From Bos javanicus (taxonomy: Eukaryota > Chordata > Mammalia > Artiodactyla > Bovidae): a DNA stretch of 64,000 nucleotides. A program made the translations under genes and the position numbers. Position 1 is the stretch's first letter, and every line of letters starts with the position of its first letter. The stretch spans positions 4,216,001 to 4,280,000 of the forward strand of contig NC_083876.1 of NCBI RefSeq assembly GCF_032452875.1, in the 5' to 3' direction. Positions 23,428 to 34,992 of the stretch are shown here, in pieces. Under the pieces are notes generated by a model, which made no database searches, had not been told where the DNA came from, and saw only the letters and a list, made by a program, of their open reading frames with translations.

Positions 23428-23591
23428 AGGCTTCCCTGGTGGCTCAGATGGTAAAGAGCCCACCTGCCAATGTGAGAGACTTGGCTTTGGTCCCTGGTTC
23501 ATGAAGATCTTCTGGAGAAGGGAATGACTACCTACTCCATTATTTTGGCCTGGAGAATCCCATGGACAGAGGAGCCTTTGCTGGTATAAAT
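23428..23591 (+). mobile_element. Bov-tA SINE with long target-site duplication
   Basis: The element begins with GGCTTCCCTGGTGGCTCAG and ends early, without the usual BovB-like tail. The flanking direct repeat is about 29 bp (23,399-23,427 and 23,592-23,620) with three differences, longer than others in this window. Confidence 0.88.
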
Positions 23592-23620
23592 CCATTATAC
23601 TTTGTTCTCTCCTTTAAAGA

Positions 23621-24450
23621 GGCCCCCTAATATAACACTCAGGTGTCAGCATGGGAGCATTTTTTTTTCCCACAGAATTTAAGCAAAGTAACATAAACCT
23701 CTGTCTTAATTAGCAAGTTAACTCATATTCTACTTAACTTACTACTCATTCTGCTTCACATTTATGGACAATAAAACTCTAATTCATAAAAAAGTGTTTT
23801 AATTATTACCTTATTATTTCATTATTACTTAGTATTAGTTATTATTTCATAATGCAATATGTTTGCAAGTTATATATTTTTTCAAGCCTGCAGACTGATA
23901 TTTTATAGTCTAAATATTATATATTCAGTGATTTGCATTCTTTAATGATGCATTTCACCTGCTTAAAGCTGTGACTAGATCAAAACATGTTTATTATCTG
24001 CTGTACTTTAAAACTTGCCAGATGACTTAACTTCTGCTAAAAAGGAGAAGACAAATTTATGACTACCAAATAATGAATTTGGCATATAAATTAAGAAATT
24101 ATTTTTGGGGTAATACTAAAAGAAGAAACAAATTATTTTTAAAGAATTCTTGAATTAGTAACAATAAAATTCATTAAGTGAACAGCTATAAAATATCAAA
24201 AACACTTCACATTAATATTCCACAATTATTTCTCATATAGTTAAAACTAAAAGAAAAAACCTAAGATGACATTAGAGAATATTTTTTTTATTTAACAATT
24301 ATATTTGGTTATCCATACAATTGAGAAATTGTTGGAATAATGATCTTAAATATTATAGACAATATGAAAGTAATGAAATAGTAGCCAATAAGTTGATACA
24401 CTTACTCAGATTTTTTTTTTCAATTAGCTTCATACATTATTTGAAATAGC
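23621..24450. other. Unassigned AT-rich DNA
   Basis: No gene or repeat family was recognised between the Bov-tA repeat and the minus-strand BovB. Confidence 0.5.
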
Positions 24451-24451
24451 A

Positions 24452-25998
24452 TCAGATCAGATCAATCACTCAGTCTTGTCCAAATCTATGTGACCCCATG
24501 AATCACAGCACGACAGGCCTCCCTGTCCATCACCAATGCCCGGAGTTCACTCAGACTCACGTCCATTGAGTCAGTGATGCCATTCAGCCATCTCATCCTC
24601 TGTCATCCCCTTCTCCACCTGCCCCCAATCCCTCCCAGCATCAGAGTCTTTTCCAATGAGTCAACTCATCCCATGAGGTGGCCAAAGGACTGGAGTTTCA
24701 GCTTTAGCATCATTCCCTCCAAAGAAATCCCAGGGCTGATCTCCTTCAGAATGGACTGGTTGGATCTCCTTGCAGTCCAAGGGACTCTCAAGAGTCTTCT
24801 CCAACACCACAGTTCAAAAGCATCAATTCTTCAGCACTCAGCCTTCTTCACAGTCCAACTCTCACATCCATACATGACCACAGGAAAAAACATAGCCTTG
24901 ACTAGATGAACATTTGTTGGCAAAGTAATGGCTCTGCTTTTGAATATGCTATCTAGGTTGGTCATAACTTTCCTTCCAAGGAGTAAGCGCCTTTTAATTT
25001 CATGGCTGCAGTCACCATCTGTAGTGATTTTGGAGCCCAGAAAAATAAAGTCTGACACTGTTTCCCCATCGATTCCCCATGAAGTGGTGGGACCGGATGC
25101 CATGATCTTCGTTTTCTGAATGTTGAGTTTTAAGCCACCTTTTTCACTCTCCACTTTCACTTTCATCAAGAGGCTTTTGAGTTCCTCTTCACTTTCTGCC
25201 ATAAGGGTGGTCTCATCTGCATATCTGAGGTTGTTGATATTTCTCCCAGCAATCTTAATTCCAGCTTATGCTTCTCCCAGCCCAGCGTTTCTCATGATGT
25301 ACTCTGCATAAAAGTTAAATAAGCAGGATGACAATATACTTCCTTGAAGTACTCCTTTTCCTATTTGGAACCCGTCTGCTGTTCCATGTCCAGTTCTAAC
25401 TGTTGCTTCCTGACCTGCATACAGGTTTTTCAAGAGGCAGATCAGGTGGTCTGGTATTCCCATCTCTTTCAGATTTTTCCACAGTTTATTGTGATCCACA
25501 CAGTCAAAGGCTTTGGCATAGTCAATAAGGCAGAAATAGATCTTTTTCTGGAACTCTGCTTTTTCAAGGATCCAGCGGATTTTGGCAATTTGATCTCTGG
25601 TTCCTCTGCCTTTTCTAAAACCAGCTTGAACATCTGGAAGTTCATGGTGCACGTATTGCTGAAGCCTGGCTTGAAGAATTTAGAGCATTACTTTACTAGG
25701 GTGTGAGATGAGTGCAGTTGTGCAGTAGTTTGAGCATTCTTTGGTATTGCCTTTCTTTGGGATTAAAATTAAAACTGGTCTTTCCAGTCCTGTGGCCACT
25801 GCTGAGTTTTTCAAATTTGCTGGCATATGGCGTGCAGCCCTTTCACATCATCATCTTCCAGTATTTGAAAGAGCTTAACTGGAATCCCATCACCTCCACT
25901 AGCTTTGCTCATAGTGATGCATTCTAAGGACCGCTTGACTTCACATTCCAGGATGTCTGGCTCTAGGTGAGTGATCACACCATCGTGATTATCTTGGT
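24452..25998 (-). mobile_element. BovB LINE, 5'-truncated, minus strand
   Basis: The 3' tail (repeated GATCA units) lies at the left and the truncation point near 25,998, where the DNDGVITH-type block ends and unrelated sequence begins. Reverse transcriptase blocks are readable in pieces (25,266-25,652 and 24,831-25,202). The YADD motif reads YADE near 25,207-25,228, so the second catalytic aspartate is lost. Subfamily residues match the plus-strand copy at 19,584. Frameshifts separate the open pieces. Confidence 0.93.
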
Positions 25999-26200
25999 AG
26001 CGAAGATCTTTGGGATCTTTATGGGTGATTATAGGATCACAACTCAAGCTCCACTGGTGTAGCCTGTGATAATGCTCAAGAAAGCAAACAGGGACAGCTC
26101 TCTTAAACTTTACAATAGTTTGAATTAAACCTTGCAATTCATACTTGCATTCTGAGATTACACTACATTATTATTATTATTTTATGGTATGCCTTTCCAT

Positions 26201-26531
26201 TAAGGCTTCCTTGGTAGCTCAGATGATAAAGAAGCCACCTGCAATGAAGGAGACCCCGGGTTGATTCCTGGGCCAGGAAGATCCACTTTAGAAGGGATAG
26301 GCTACCAACTCCAGAATTCTTGGACTTTACTGGTAGCTCAGAAGGTAAAGAATCTGCTGGCAATGTGGGAGTCTTGGGTGTGATCCCTAGGTTGGGAAGG
26401 TCCCCTGGAGAAGAGGATGGCTACCCACTCCAGTATTCTGACCTAGAGAATTCCATGGACAAAGGAGCCTAGCAAGCTACAGTCCATGGGGTCACAAAGA
26501 GTCAGACACGACTGAGCAACTGTCACACATA
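26201..26531 (+). mobile_element. Bov-tA2 SINE
   Basis: Dimer with two tRNA-like heads, the first starting at AAGGCTTCCTTGGTAGCTCAG and the second near 26,328. The tail carries GTCACAAAGAGTCAGACACG. The short repeat CTTTCCAT at 26,193-26,200 and 26,532-26,539 is a likely target-site duplication. Confidence 0.88.
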
Positions 26532-26539
26532 CTTTCCAT

Positions 26540-27077
26540 AAAGTGCTAATTGTTAAATATGTCATATTTGAGCTGTTTTCTTTCCCTCCTTCTGTTTGAT
26601 TGCCTTAACAGGTCATAATTCTTTATTTATGATCTCTGAGTCTGTGAATTTAAGTGCCTAGAGTGTGAAAAGCAAGATTATATGCAGAATTTCTCAGAAT
26701 AAGTACAATGAAATGAGTTCATAAGCATAAATGCTTTATAATAATGAGAAACATTTATTAAAACAAAACAGAACCAAGTTATCCTTCACACATTCAACAA
26801 ATATGTCTTGTTCATGCTAAGTTTTCATAGATCTTTCATTGTATTAATGGAGTTCTAGCTATGTTAAGTCATAAACTATTAGGGAAGATTGAGTAAAGGA
26901 TTATGGGAACCACCTAAGCTATTTCTGAAGTATTCTGTAAATCCAATAGTAGTGCAAAATTTGAATAACTGAAAAGAGCATTAAGGTTAAAATTGTTGGC
27001 CTATAAATATGACAATTATTTGGCTAAACAACCTAAATATTTCTAAAATACTGAAGAGTTTGTTTTATAAACTCACA
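26540..27077. other. Unassigned AT-rich DNA
   Basis: No gene or repeat recognised. Confidence 0.5.
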
Positions 27078-27508
27078 TATATTAGTCTGCTCAGGCTGTC
27101 ATAACAAATACTACAAAATACAGACTTAGTGGCTTAAAAATAGACATTTATTTTCTCATAGTTCTGGAAGCTATAATTCCTGATCAACATGCCAGCAAAT
27201 TTGGTATTTGATGAGGGTTCTTTTCATGGCCTGGGCCCAACCACCTTCTCACTGTACCTCACATGACCTGTACTTTGTGGATGTTCCTAAGAGGTCTTGA
27301 TCACTCTGGTGTCTCTTCCTCCTCTTAAACTGATATTAGATCCATAGCACCAAGGTCCCACCCTTATGACCTCGTTTAATCTGAACTGCCTTTGTCAACT
27401 GCCCCTGCTTTGCTTTGGAGATAGGGCCTATCTCCAAATATAGTCACACTGACAATTGGGGCTCCAACATGTGAATTTTAGGAAGACATAATCTGTCCAT
27501 AATAACAT
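27078..27508 (-). mobile_element. MaLR-type solo LTR (MLT1-like)
   Basis: Read on the minus strand this ~430-bp unit starts TGTTATTATGGAC, passes GTCACACTG/TATTTGGAGATAGGGCC and a GACCTCGTTT...GGTCCCACC block in reverse, and ends in the GTTATGACAGCCTGAGCAGA type block. This order matches the long terminal repeat of an ancient mammalian MaLR retrotransposon of the ERVL group. There is no internal coding region, so it is a solitary LTR. Divergence is considerable. Confidence 0.72.
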
Positions 27509-28440
27509 ATATACATGTATATAAATTGGTGAATAATTGGTGACCCATTCCATTGAATGGTGAATAATTTCATCTCAGACAGATCAGAGCTTTTCCTTCT
27601 AGTTGAGAAAGGGCTTTAACATACACTGTTCTAATCCTTCAAGCAGTATTGATCATGGGTGCATTTTCAATATGCTGGATTCTGTGCAGCCACATGACCT
27701 CCTCAGTTCAAGAAGATCAGTGAGTTCTAGACCACATCTGGAACAAGGGAACTTTAAAGGGGGCATATTTTTATTTTATTTTTATTGTTATCTGTATTTC
27801 TTTCTGGAGCTCAGGAATCAAGCAAGCGCCTGGCAGAAAGAAAACTGTCTCTCTCTCTCTTTTTTTTTTCCAAGAAAAGAAAGTGGAATAATAAAGAGAT
27901 CATAGAAATCCTGAGGTCAGCAGCCTTCTTGGACCATCCTTCACAAATAATAGCAAAATAAGAAAATAGAAAGACCTGTCATCGTCTCATTTTAAGAAAG
28001 CTCATGGGAAAAAAAATATATATCCAAATTTCCCAGTTAATATTTTTAAGACCTTTTAAGACAATATTTTTAAGACCTTTATCATGTAACTGTTTGTTTT
28101 ACAAAAGCTAGAGGATTTTTAACTTTTGAGAGAGACAGTATTGATAAAGTTACACCTAATCTTCGTTACTGAAGGCAGCTGTTAGCACATCATTCTGAAA
28201 CATCTAGATTTATATTAGTGATACCTCTGCAATAATATGCAAAATAAATGAGAAATTTTTTTTAGTAATTAAGAGGTAATTCTCTTAATTTTCTATATCC
28301 TATTCCACATATTTCAAAAAAGATGCTTCAACAGTAAATGTGCATGTATATACATAGGTATTTATTTGAATTTACATCACAGTTGCTTTGTTTCTCCCAG
28401 TCAACACCATAAATAATGGCATGTAGTAAGGATCCTAGAT
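27509..28440. other. Unassigned DNA with a CT/T-rich tract
   Basis: A CTCTCTCT run followed by T10 lies at 27,849-27,870. No gene or repeat family was recognised. Confidence 0.45.
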
Positions 28441-28785
28441 GGCATCATTTTCTCACTATTTTATGTCTAATGTTCAGATAATGCTGTGTTGAAATCTTCA
28501 AATATAATTGTGTATTTAGTATATATCAGTGAAATTTTAACACTTTCTGCTTAATATACTTTAATACTCTGTTATTTGGCCCATAAAACTTTATAATTAT
28601 GGTTTTTCACTGTATATAGTATCTTGTATCAATATAATATGATATTCTTCATTTCATTGGATGTGATTTGCCTTAATTACACCTTTCTTTGAATTAATAC
28701 TGCAAACTTAAATTTTATCCATTTTATTTTTACATCTTCAAATCTCCTTTGTCAAATTGTTTTAGAAATGCATTTAAGGTGCAGC
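28441..28785 (-). mobile_element. Ancient L1 remnant, ORF2 region, antisense
   Basis: Phrases such as GAAATCTTCAAATATAATTGTG and TCTGTTATTTGGCCCATAAA follow the antisense of mammalian L1 ORF2 N-terminal coding sequence. No frame is open. The BovB at 28,796 appears inserted in it, with weaker continuation to about 29,800. Confidence 0.5.
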
Positions 28786-28795
28786 AAGTACTTGG

Positions 28796-29485
28796 AAAAA
28801 GCTGGCTTAAAATTCAAAATTCAAAAAACTAGGTTTGTGGCATCTGGTCCCATTTCTTCATGACATATAGATGAGAAAACAATGAAAACAGTGACAGACT
28901 TTATTTTCTTGAGCTCCAAAATCACTGTGGACAGTGACTGTAGCCATGAAATTAAAAGACGCTTCCTCTTTAGAAGAAAAGCTATGACATACCTAGACAG
29001 CATATTAGAAAGCAGAGACATTATTTTGCCAACAAAAGTCTATCTAGTCAAAGCTATATTTTTTCCAGTCATACCTAGATGTGAGAGTTGAGCCAGAAAG
29101 AAGGCTGAGTGCCGAAGAATCAATGCTTTTGAACTGTGGTATTGCAGAAGACTCTTGAGAGTCCCTTGGACTGCAAGGAGATGAAACCTGTCAATCTTAA
29201 AGGAAATCAGTCCTGAACGATTCATTAGAAGGACTGATGGTGGAGCTGAAGCTCTGATACTTTGGCCACCTGATGTGAAGAACTGACTACTTGGAAAAGA
29301 TCCTGATGCTGGGAAAGATTGAAGGCAGGAGAAGATGACAGAGGATGAGGTGGTTGGATAGCATCACCAACTCAGAGGACATTAATTTAAGCAAACTCTG
29401 GGAGATGAAAAGGACAGGGAAGCCTGGCATGCTGCAGTGCAGAGAGTGGCAGAGTCTGACATGACTGAGTGACTGAATGATGATG
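28796..29485 (+). mobile_element. BovB LINE 3' fragment
   Basis: Covers the BovB C-terminal coding region and 3' end, starting after the polymerase motif. AAGTACTTGG at 28,786-28,795 and 29,486-29,495 is a perfect target-site duplication. Several stops and indels are present, and the tail is GATGAT-like. Confidence 0.93.
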
Positions 29486-29495
29486 AAGTACTTGG

Positions 29496-30066
29496 TATTA
29501 TTTTACCATTATTATTAATCACTTTTACACAATCTTATTTTCATTTCAGTTGGAGAATAAATTGTTGACATGTATTGTTGTAACATGGTTGTTCTTTGTT
29601 TTACACTATTTTTGTTTTACATGTCTGCTGTGTATGTATTTAAGCTTCTTGTGATTGTTTTTGCTCATAACCAAGAAATGTATACCCTAGTTACATAGAA
29701 AGTTGACATGCTGTTTTAATTCCATAAACTTTCTATTTATTTACATTTCCTTAGTGTGTTTTCCCATATATTTACTTAATACTTTTCAATGCCCTGATAT
29801 AGCTTGGAAGGGATATACACGCACATTTTCAAGCTAATTTCACAATCTCTACTGTTTAACTTGGTAAAACAACCCATATGCTTTGCTTATAAACACTAAC
29901 ACGTTTGAATTTATTTCTACCATTATAATCTGTGGTATTTACTTTGCTTCTTCCATGCTTCATTTGTTCTACTTTATTGCTTTATTTTGGATTGTGGATA
30001 TTTTCACTCCATTTCCTCTTATGAACTTATAAATTATTCTCCTTTTTTTTTTTTTAATTCGTTAGT
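29496..30066 (-). other. Possible continuation of ancient L1, then unassigned DNA
   Basis: The first ~300 bp could continue the antisense L1 seen at 28,441 (for example CAGTTGGAGAATAAATTG). The rest has no recognised feature. Confidence 0.3.
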
Positions 30067-30078
30067 AAATACTATTAA

Positions 30079-30356
30079 CGGAGAAGGCAATGGCACCCCA
30101 CTCCAGTACTCTTGCCTGGAAAATCCATGGACAGAGGAGCCTGGTAGGCTGCAGTCCACGGGGTCACTAAGAGTCGGACACGACTGAGCGACTTGACTTT
30201 CACTTTTCTCTTTCATGCATTGGAGAAGGAAATGGCAACCCACTCCAGTATTCTTGCCTGGAGAATCCCAGGGACGGCGGAGCCTGGTGGGCTGCCATCT
30301 ATGGGGTCACACAGAGTCGGACACGACTGAAGCGACTTAGCAGCAGCAGTAGCAGC
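30079..30356 (+). mobile_element. Bov-A2 SINE
   Basis: Complete sense-orientation dimer from GGAGAAGGCAATGG to an AGCAGCAGTAGCAGC tail. AAATACTATTAA is duplicated perfectly at 30,067-30,078 and 30,357-30,368. Confidence 0.96.
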
Positions 30357-30637
30357 AAATACTATTAAAACTTTATTGAAAAGACTAAGTTAAAAAAGAA
30401 AATTAATACTAAGAAGTATCACTTTCCTACCCTCTAACAGAAGAAAAATCTAAGCTTGACATTGTCATTTCACAGGAGTTTATATTGTTTAATATATTTT
30501 TAAAGAAAGTTATTTTAAAATTCCAAGTTAGTTAGAAATGTAATCAATTAGTATTTTTTTTAGATTAACCCATATGTTTACTACTGTTTCTATCAGTATT
30601 CCTTCTGAAATCTTTTCCTGTAAAGGTTTGCCTTTTC

Positions 30638-30788
30638 CAAGATGTCCATCAGCAGATGAATAGATAAGAAAGCTGTGGTGCATATACACAATGGAATATT
30701 ACTCAGCCATTAAAAAGAATACATTTGAATCAGTTCTAATGAGGTGGATGAAACTCGAGCGGATTATACAGAGTGAAGTAAGCCAGAA
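30638..30788 (+). mobile_element. Internal L1 ORF2 fragment without 3'UTR or tail
   Basis: About 150 bp match the end of the L1 ORF2 (equivalent to 12,311-12,461 of the full-length copy) with only a few differences, so it is young. It lacks the last ORF2 codons, the 3'UTR and a poly-A tail, and no target-site duplication is visible. Confidence 0.88.
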
Positions 30789-31154
30789 AACTATGTTTTT
30801 ACTTATTCTAAAAGAGTATTAAAATTTCCTTTATGTGGAAATCAAAGTTTATATGAGTGCAAAGGTACTGTTTGACATTATTTATTTGCATAGTATTTCC
30901 CAGGTATTATAATACTATCTCCTCATTCTTGAGTAAACTTTTTAAGTATAATTAATATTTAGTGAATTGGTTCCTCATATTTGCTTGATTTTTATATTCA
31001 AATATATATATTTTCTCTTCAAAGAAGGCCCAACATTATTATTCATAGATCAAAATAAATATCACTTATCAAGTTTTAGCTATTCAGTTTGTTTTGATGA
31101 TCGTGGACACACTGCAACCACCACATCAAAAACATAGTCTCATCACAATTTCAC
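30789..31154. other. Unassigned AT-rich DNA
   Basis: No gene or named repeat recognised. Confidence 0.45.
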
Positions 31155-31243
31155 TGACATGTTAAGTGAAAGAAAATGAGCCAAATACAATATACTACAT
31201 AATTAATTTATATACAATTCTAGAACAATATAAGCTGATCTAT
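31155..31243 (+). mobile_element. Ancient L1 3'-end remnant
   Basis: Phrases GTTAAGTGAAAGAAAATGAG and ATATACAATTCTAGAACA match the sense 3' region of old mammalian L1 elements. Short and degraded. Confidence 0.5.
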
Positions 31244-31383
31244 GGTTGAAGATACCCTGGAGGAAGAAATGGCAACTAACTCTAAAATTCTTGCCTGGAA
31301 AATTCCATGGACAGCAGAGCCTGGTGGGCTCCAATCAATGGGATTGCAAAGAGTTGGACATGACTTAGTGACAGAACACATAC
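31244..31383 (+). mobile_element. Bov-A SINE monomer, diverged
   Basis: A single Bov-A unit: GGAGGAAGAAATGGCAACTA, CTTGCCTGGAAAATTCCATG and GCAAAGAGTTGGACATGACT. More diverged than the Bov-A2 dimers; tail poorly defined. Confidence 0.85.
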
Positions 31384-31466
31384 ATGCATGGTTGCAGAAA
31401 CAAAATAATGTGTCTGAATTAACTAGAAAAAGGTCCAATGGATGTGTTTTGGATAAAAGTAACTCT

Positions 31467-31680
31467 ATCATGTATGAAACGAGATGCCAGTCCAGGTTTG
31501 ATGCACGATACTGGATGCTTGGGGCTAGTGCACTGGGATGACCCAGAGGGATGATATGGGGAGGGAGGAGGGAGGAGGGTTCAGGATGGGGAACACATAT
31601 ATACCTGTGGCGGATTCATTTTGATATTTGGCAAAACTAATACAATTATGTAAAGTTTAAAAATAAAATAAAATTTAAAA
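31467..31680 (+). mobile_element. Young L1 3'UTR insertion, 5'-truncated
   Basis: Begins in the 3'UTR and includes the same G-rich tract and terminal block as the full-length L1, with few differences. AAAAGTAACTCT at 31,455-31,466 and 31,681-31,692 is the target-site duplication. It contains no coding sequence. Confidence 0.95.
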
Positions 31681-31771
31681 AAAAGTAACTCTCTCTTGTT
31701 CTATGTGCTGGTTATACTGCATATACAATTATTAGAAATCACTGAATTGAGCACATACTTTTTTATTGCTG

Positions 31772-32190
31772 TTGTTCAGTCACTAAGTTGTGTCTGACCA
31801 TTTGCAACCCTATGAACTGCAGCATGCCAGGCTTCCCTGTCCTTCACTGTCTCCCAGGGTTTGGTCAAACTCATGTCCGTTGAGTCAGTGATGCCATTCA
31901 ACCATGTCATCCTCTGTTGCCCCTTTCTCTTCTTGCCCTCAATCTTTCCCAGCATCTGCATCTTTTCCAATGAGTCGACTCTTCACACCAAGTGACCAAA
32001 GTATTGGAGCTTCAGCATCAGTCCTTCCAATGAATATACAGGGTTGATTTCCTTTAGGAGTAATGTGTTTGATCTTGCTGTCCAAGGGACTCTCAAGAGT
32101 GTTCTCCAGCCCAACAATTAAAAAGCATCAGTTCTTCAGAGCTTAGCCTTCTTTATGGCTCCACACATGACTACTGGAAAAACTATAGTA
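31772..32190 (-). mobile_element. BovB LINE 3' fragment, minus strand
   Basis: About 420 bp covering the BovB C-terminal coding end and 3'UTR in reverse orientation, from TTGTTCAGTCACTAAG to a truncation near 32,190. Diverged, with no open frame. Confidence 0.9.
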
Positions 32191-32235
32191 TATTTTATTG
32201 TATTTAGATTATATTTCTTACTGTATTTGTATTAT

Positions 32236-32447
32236 GAAGTGAAGTGAAGTTGCTCAGTCGTGTCTGACTCTTTGTGACCCCATGGACTGTAGCCCACCAG
32301 CCTCCTCCATCCATGGGATTCTCCAAGCAAGAGTACTGGAGTGGGTTGCCATTTCCTTCTCCAGGGGATCTTCTTGACCCAGGGATCGAACCCCAGTCTC
32401 CCGCATTGTAGAAAGATGCTTTACCATCTGAGCCACCAGGGAAGCCC
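32236..32447 (-). mobile_element. Bov-tA SINE, minus strand
   Basis: Complete monomer ending in the reversed tRNA head GAGCCACCAGGGAAGCCC. The left end is GAAGTGAAGTGAAG, the reversed BovB-like tail. No clear target-site duplication. Confidence 0.92.
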
Positions 32448-32509
32448 TTTATTTATATAATACTCCCAAACAAATAAAAATGTGTTAGTAAAATGAAAAG
32501 CAAGCAACA

Positions 32510-33300
32510 GAATGGGAGAAAATAACTGCACTATGTGTATGGCAAATCTTGCATACACACTATATAAAGAATATATACAAGGCAATAATAAAATCAAAGA
32601 ACATCTATAAAATGTAGGCACACAATTTGAAGAAATACTTCACAAAGAAGATACATAAAACGTATTTAAAAATAATTAGTCATCTGATAAATGCAAATAA
32701 AAACTACAGAGATAAACCATTTCCACTCACAACAATGGTCATAATTAGTCTGACAACACAACACTAGCCAGTAGACAGAGCAATTGAAATTTATATTTAT
32801 TACTGGTGAGACTGTAAAACTGTACAAATTTGGAATACAATTTGGCACTTTGAAAGAAAAAGGTTCATTTAATTTTTGTCCCAGCACTCATACTTCTTTG
32901 CATTTACCAATAAATATGAAGTTATGTTTGTCAACCAACTGGTGAATGGATGCCTATAGTAACTTCATTCATAACTACTCCAGACTGTAAGTCACCCAAA
33001 TCTCCATCAACAGAATAATAGTCTAGCAAGTTGCTTAATATTCATGCAATTAAATGTTAGTAAGCAAAAGGAAAAAGTCTGCTGATGTACTCAACAACTT
33101 GCTTCAAATCTCGTTATTGTATTGAGCAAAAAGAACAGATGGCAAAGAGAGTATTTATTATATGATTTCACTCATACAATATTTGATAACAGCCAAAACA
33201 CCTGTCGTGATTGAAAATCTATCAGAGTTGTGAGCTTGATTCTGAAGTGGACCTGACATTGTAGTCATCTGTTAGGCCTTTGTTTCACTGACTCTCATAA
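32510..33300 (+). mobile_element. Ancient L1 remnant, ORF2 end and 3' region
   Basis: Degraded but collinear with the end of mammalian L1 ORF2: AATGGGAGAAAATAACTGCA, then GAAATACTTCACAAAGAAGA, then AAATGCAAATAAAAACTACA, then AAATCTCCATCAACAG. It then enters a 3' region with GATTTCACTCATA-type phrases. Many stops and indels mark it as pre-ruminant in age. Confidence 0.75.
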
Positions 33301-33858
33301 TTCTATTCTACTATTAATGATTCCAAATCATGTATGTCCCAAATCAGCACGCTGTAGTTGGGTTATTTATTTTCCCTCTTTATAGACTTACTAAAGGACT
33401 AAGGAATTTTCAGAGCAAATCATTCTATTTACTGCAATTTCTGGTAAACTCCCAACTAAGTTAAATAAAAATTTTCTTCTGAATGTTTTTATTGCAGCAT
33501 TAATATAAATGATTTCACTTTTAATTAATGGATACATCACTAAGAAATATAACCATTGTTAATAACTCATACATAATTATAGGAAGTGATTCCAAAATTG
33601 TTCAAAGACAGAAAAACACTTTGGTGTGAAGAAATGTTAAGTTAGTTCAGTGTGTAATGAAATAGGTATATTGTTCTGGGAACCATAATAGACAGGTCAG
33701 CTTCATCTGCAGATATAAAGAACAGATTGGCAACTACTTTTCAGTGTATATGTGTGGATATACTTGCACCTACGCACATGAGTCTATATTATTTGTGTGT
33801 GAACCCTACAAGTGGCATTGTGTTTACTAGCTGAAGTTACAGAAAATGTTATCATTCA
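33301..33858. other. Unassigned AT-rich DNA
   Basis: No gene or repeat family recognised. Confidence 0.45.
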
Positions 33859-34009
33859 TTCAGTTCAGTTCAGTTCAGTCGCTCAGTCGTGTCCGACTCT
33901 TTGCGACCCCATGAATCACAGCACGCCAGGCCTTCCTGTCCATCACCAACTCCCGGAGTTCACTCAGACTCACGTCAATCGAGTTGGTGATGCCATCCAG
34001 CCATCTCAT
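33859..34009 (-). mobile_element. Short BovB 3'-end insertion, minus strand
   Basis: Contains only the BovB 3'UTR and tail (repeated TTCAG units at the left). A weak ATCATT repeat on both sides may be the target-site duplication. Sequence is close to the young BovB consensus. Confidence 0.9.
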
Positions 34010-34102
34010 CATTATGGTGTTTTTAAAATATAAAAATTAATTTGCTATAATGGCAGAGCAGGTCATTTGTAGAGTACAAAAAATAGGTGATAAACTAACT
34101 TT

Positions 34103-34310
34103 GGGGCTTTCCTTGTGGCTCAGCTGGTAAAGAATCCGCCTGCAATATGGGAGACCTGGATTCGATCCCTGGATTGGGAAGATCCCTGGAGAAGAGAAAG
34201 GCTGCCCACTCAAGTATTCTAGCCTGGAGAATTCCATAGACAGTATAGTCCACGGGGTTGCAAAGAGTTGGACAAGACCTAGTGACTTTCACTTCCACTT
34301 TCTCTCTTTC
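34103..34310 (+). mobile_element. Bov-tA SINE
   Basis: Complete monomer from GGGGCTTTCCTTGTGGCTCAG. AAACTAACTTT / AAACTAGCTTT at 34,092-34,102 and 34,311-34,321 is the target-site duplication with one change. Confidence 0.93.
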
Positions 34311-34321
34311 AAACTAGCTTT

Positions 34322-34897
34322 TAATTATTACTAGATCCCATTTTTTTTCCAAAGCACATTTTCTAATGAATATATTTAAGAATGATCACAGGACTATATA
34401 CACCCATCAATGGGGTACTTACTAATGTCAATAGGGTCAGTTTCAGGGACTGCACATAAAATCCAAGACTATAAGTTTAATGCATGAATTGCTGCATTTC
34501 ACATGAACCCACTATCTGTTCCATGCATTTATTTTCAAAGTTGGATGGAAAAAAATGTCATTAAAGAATTACTTTATCCTGATTAACAAGAAAATACTAT
34601 AATAAGCATTTTTTGGGGAAAATATGTTTAATGATTAATAATGTTCCCTCATCTGTGTACATCTGAAGAAAAGCCTTTTGTTATGTAGTAATATATGTCT
34701 CCTGAGAAAACTCTTCTGAGGAATATTGACATGGATTTATCAAATAAAAATGTCTCCCAATTTGATGGAATTTTTGGTGGAAAGAGGGGCAGAATTCTGA
34801 CAAAGCAAAGCTAGTACAAGTAGAAAAAAGGAGTCTTAATGTCAAAAACACATTTTTATTTCAAAGTTGGAATAGAATGATTAATTCATTTGTTTAA
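34322..34897. other. Unassigned AT-rich DNA
   Basis: No gene or repeat recognised. Confidence 0.5.
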
Positions 34898-34992
34898 AAG
34901 TACACCTGTGGTGGATTCATGTTGATATATGGCAAAAAATTACAATATTATTAAGTAATTAGCCTCTAATTAAAATAAATAAATTTAAAAAA
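34898..34992 (+). mobile_element. Older L1 3'-end fragment
   Basis: Matches the L1 terminal block (ACACCTGTGGTGGATTCATG) followed by a TTAGCCTCTAATTAAAATAAA end different from the young L1 terminus, so it derives from an older ruminant L1 subfamily. Confidence 0.85.

Noticed and set aside
24574..25927. Several plus-strand open frames of 60-120 codons
   Set aside because: They are antisense shadows of the minus-strand BovB. Similar shadows occur over every BovB and L1 copy.
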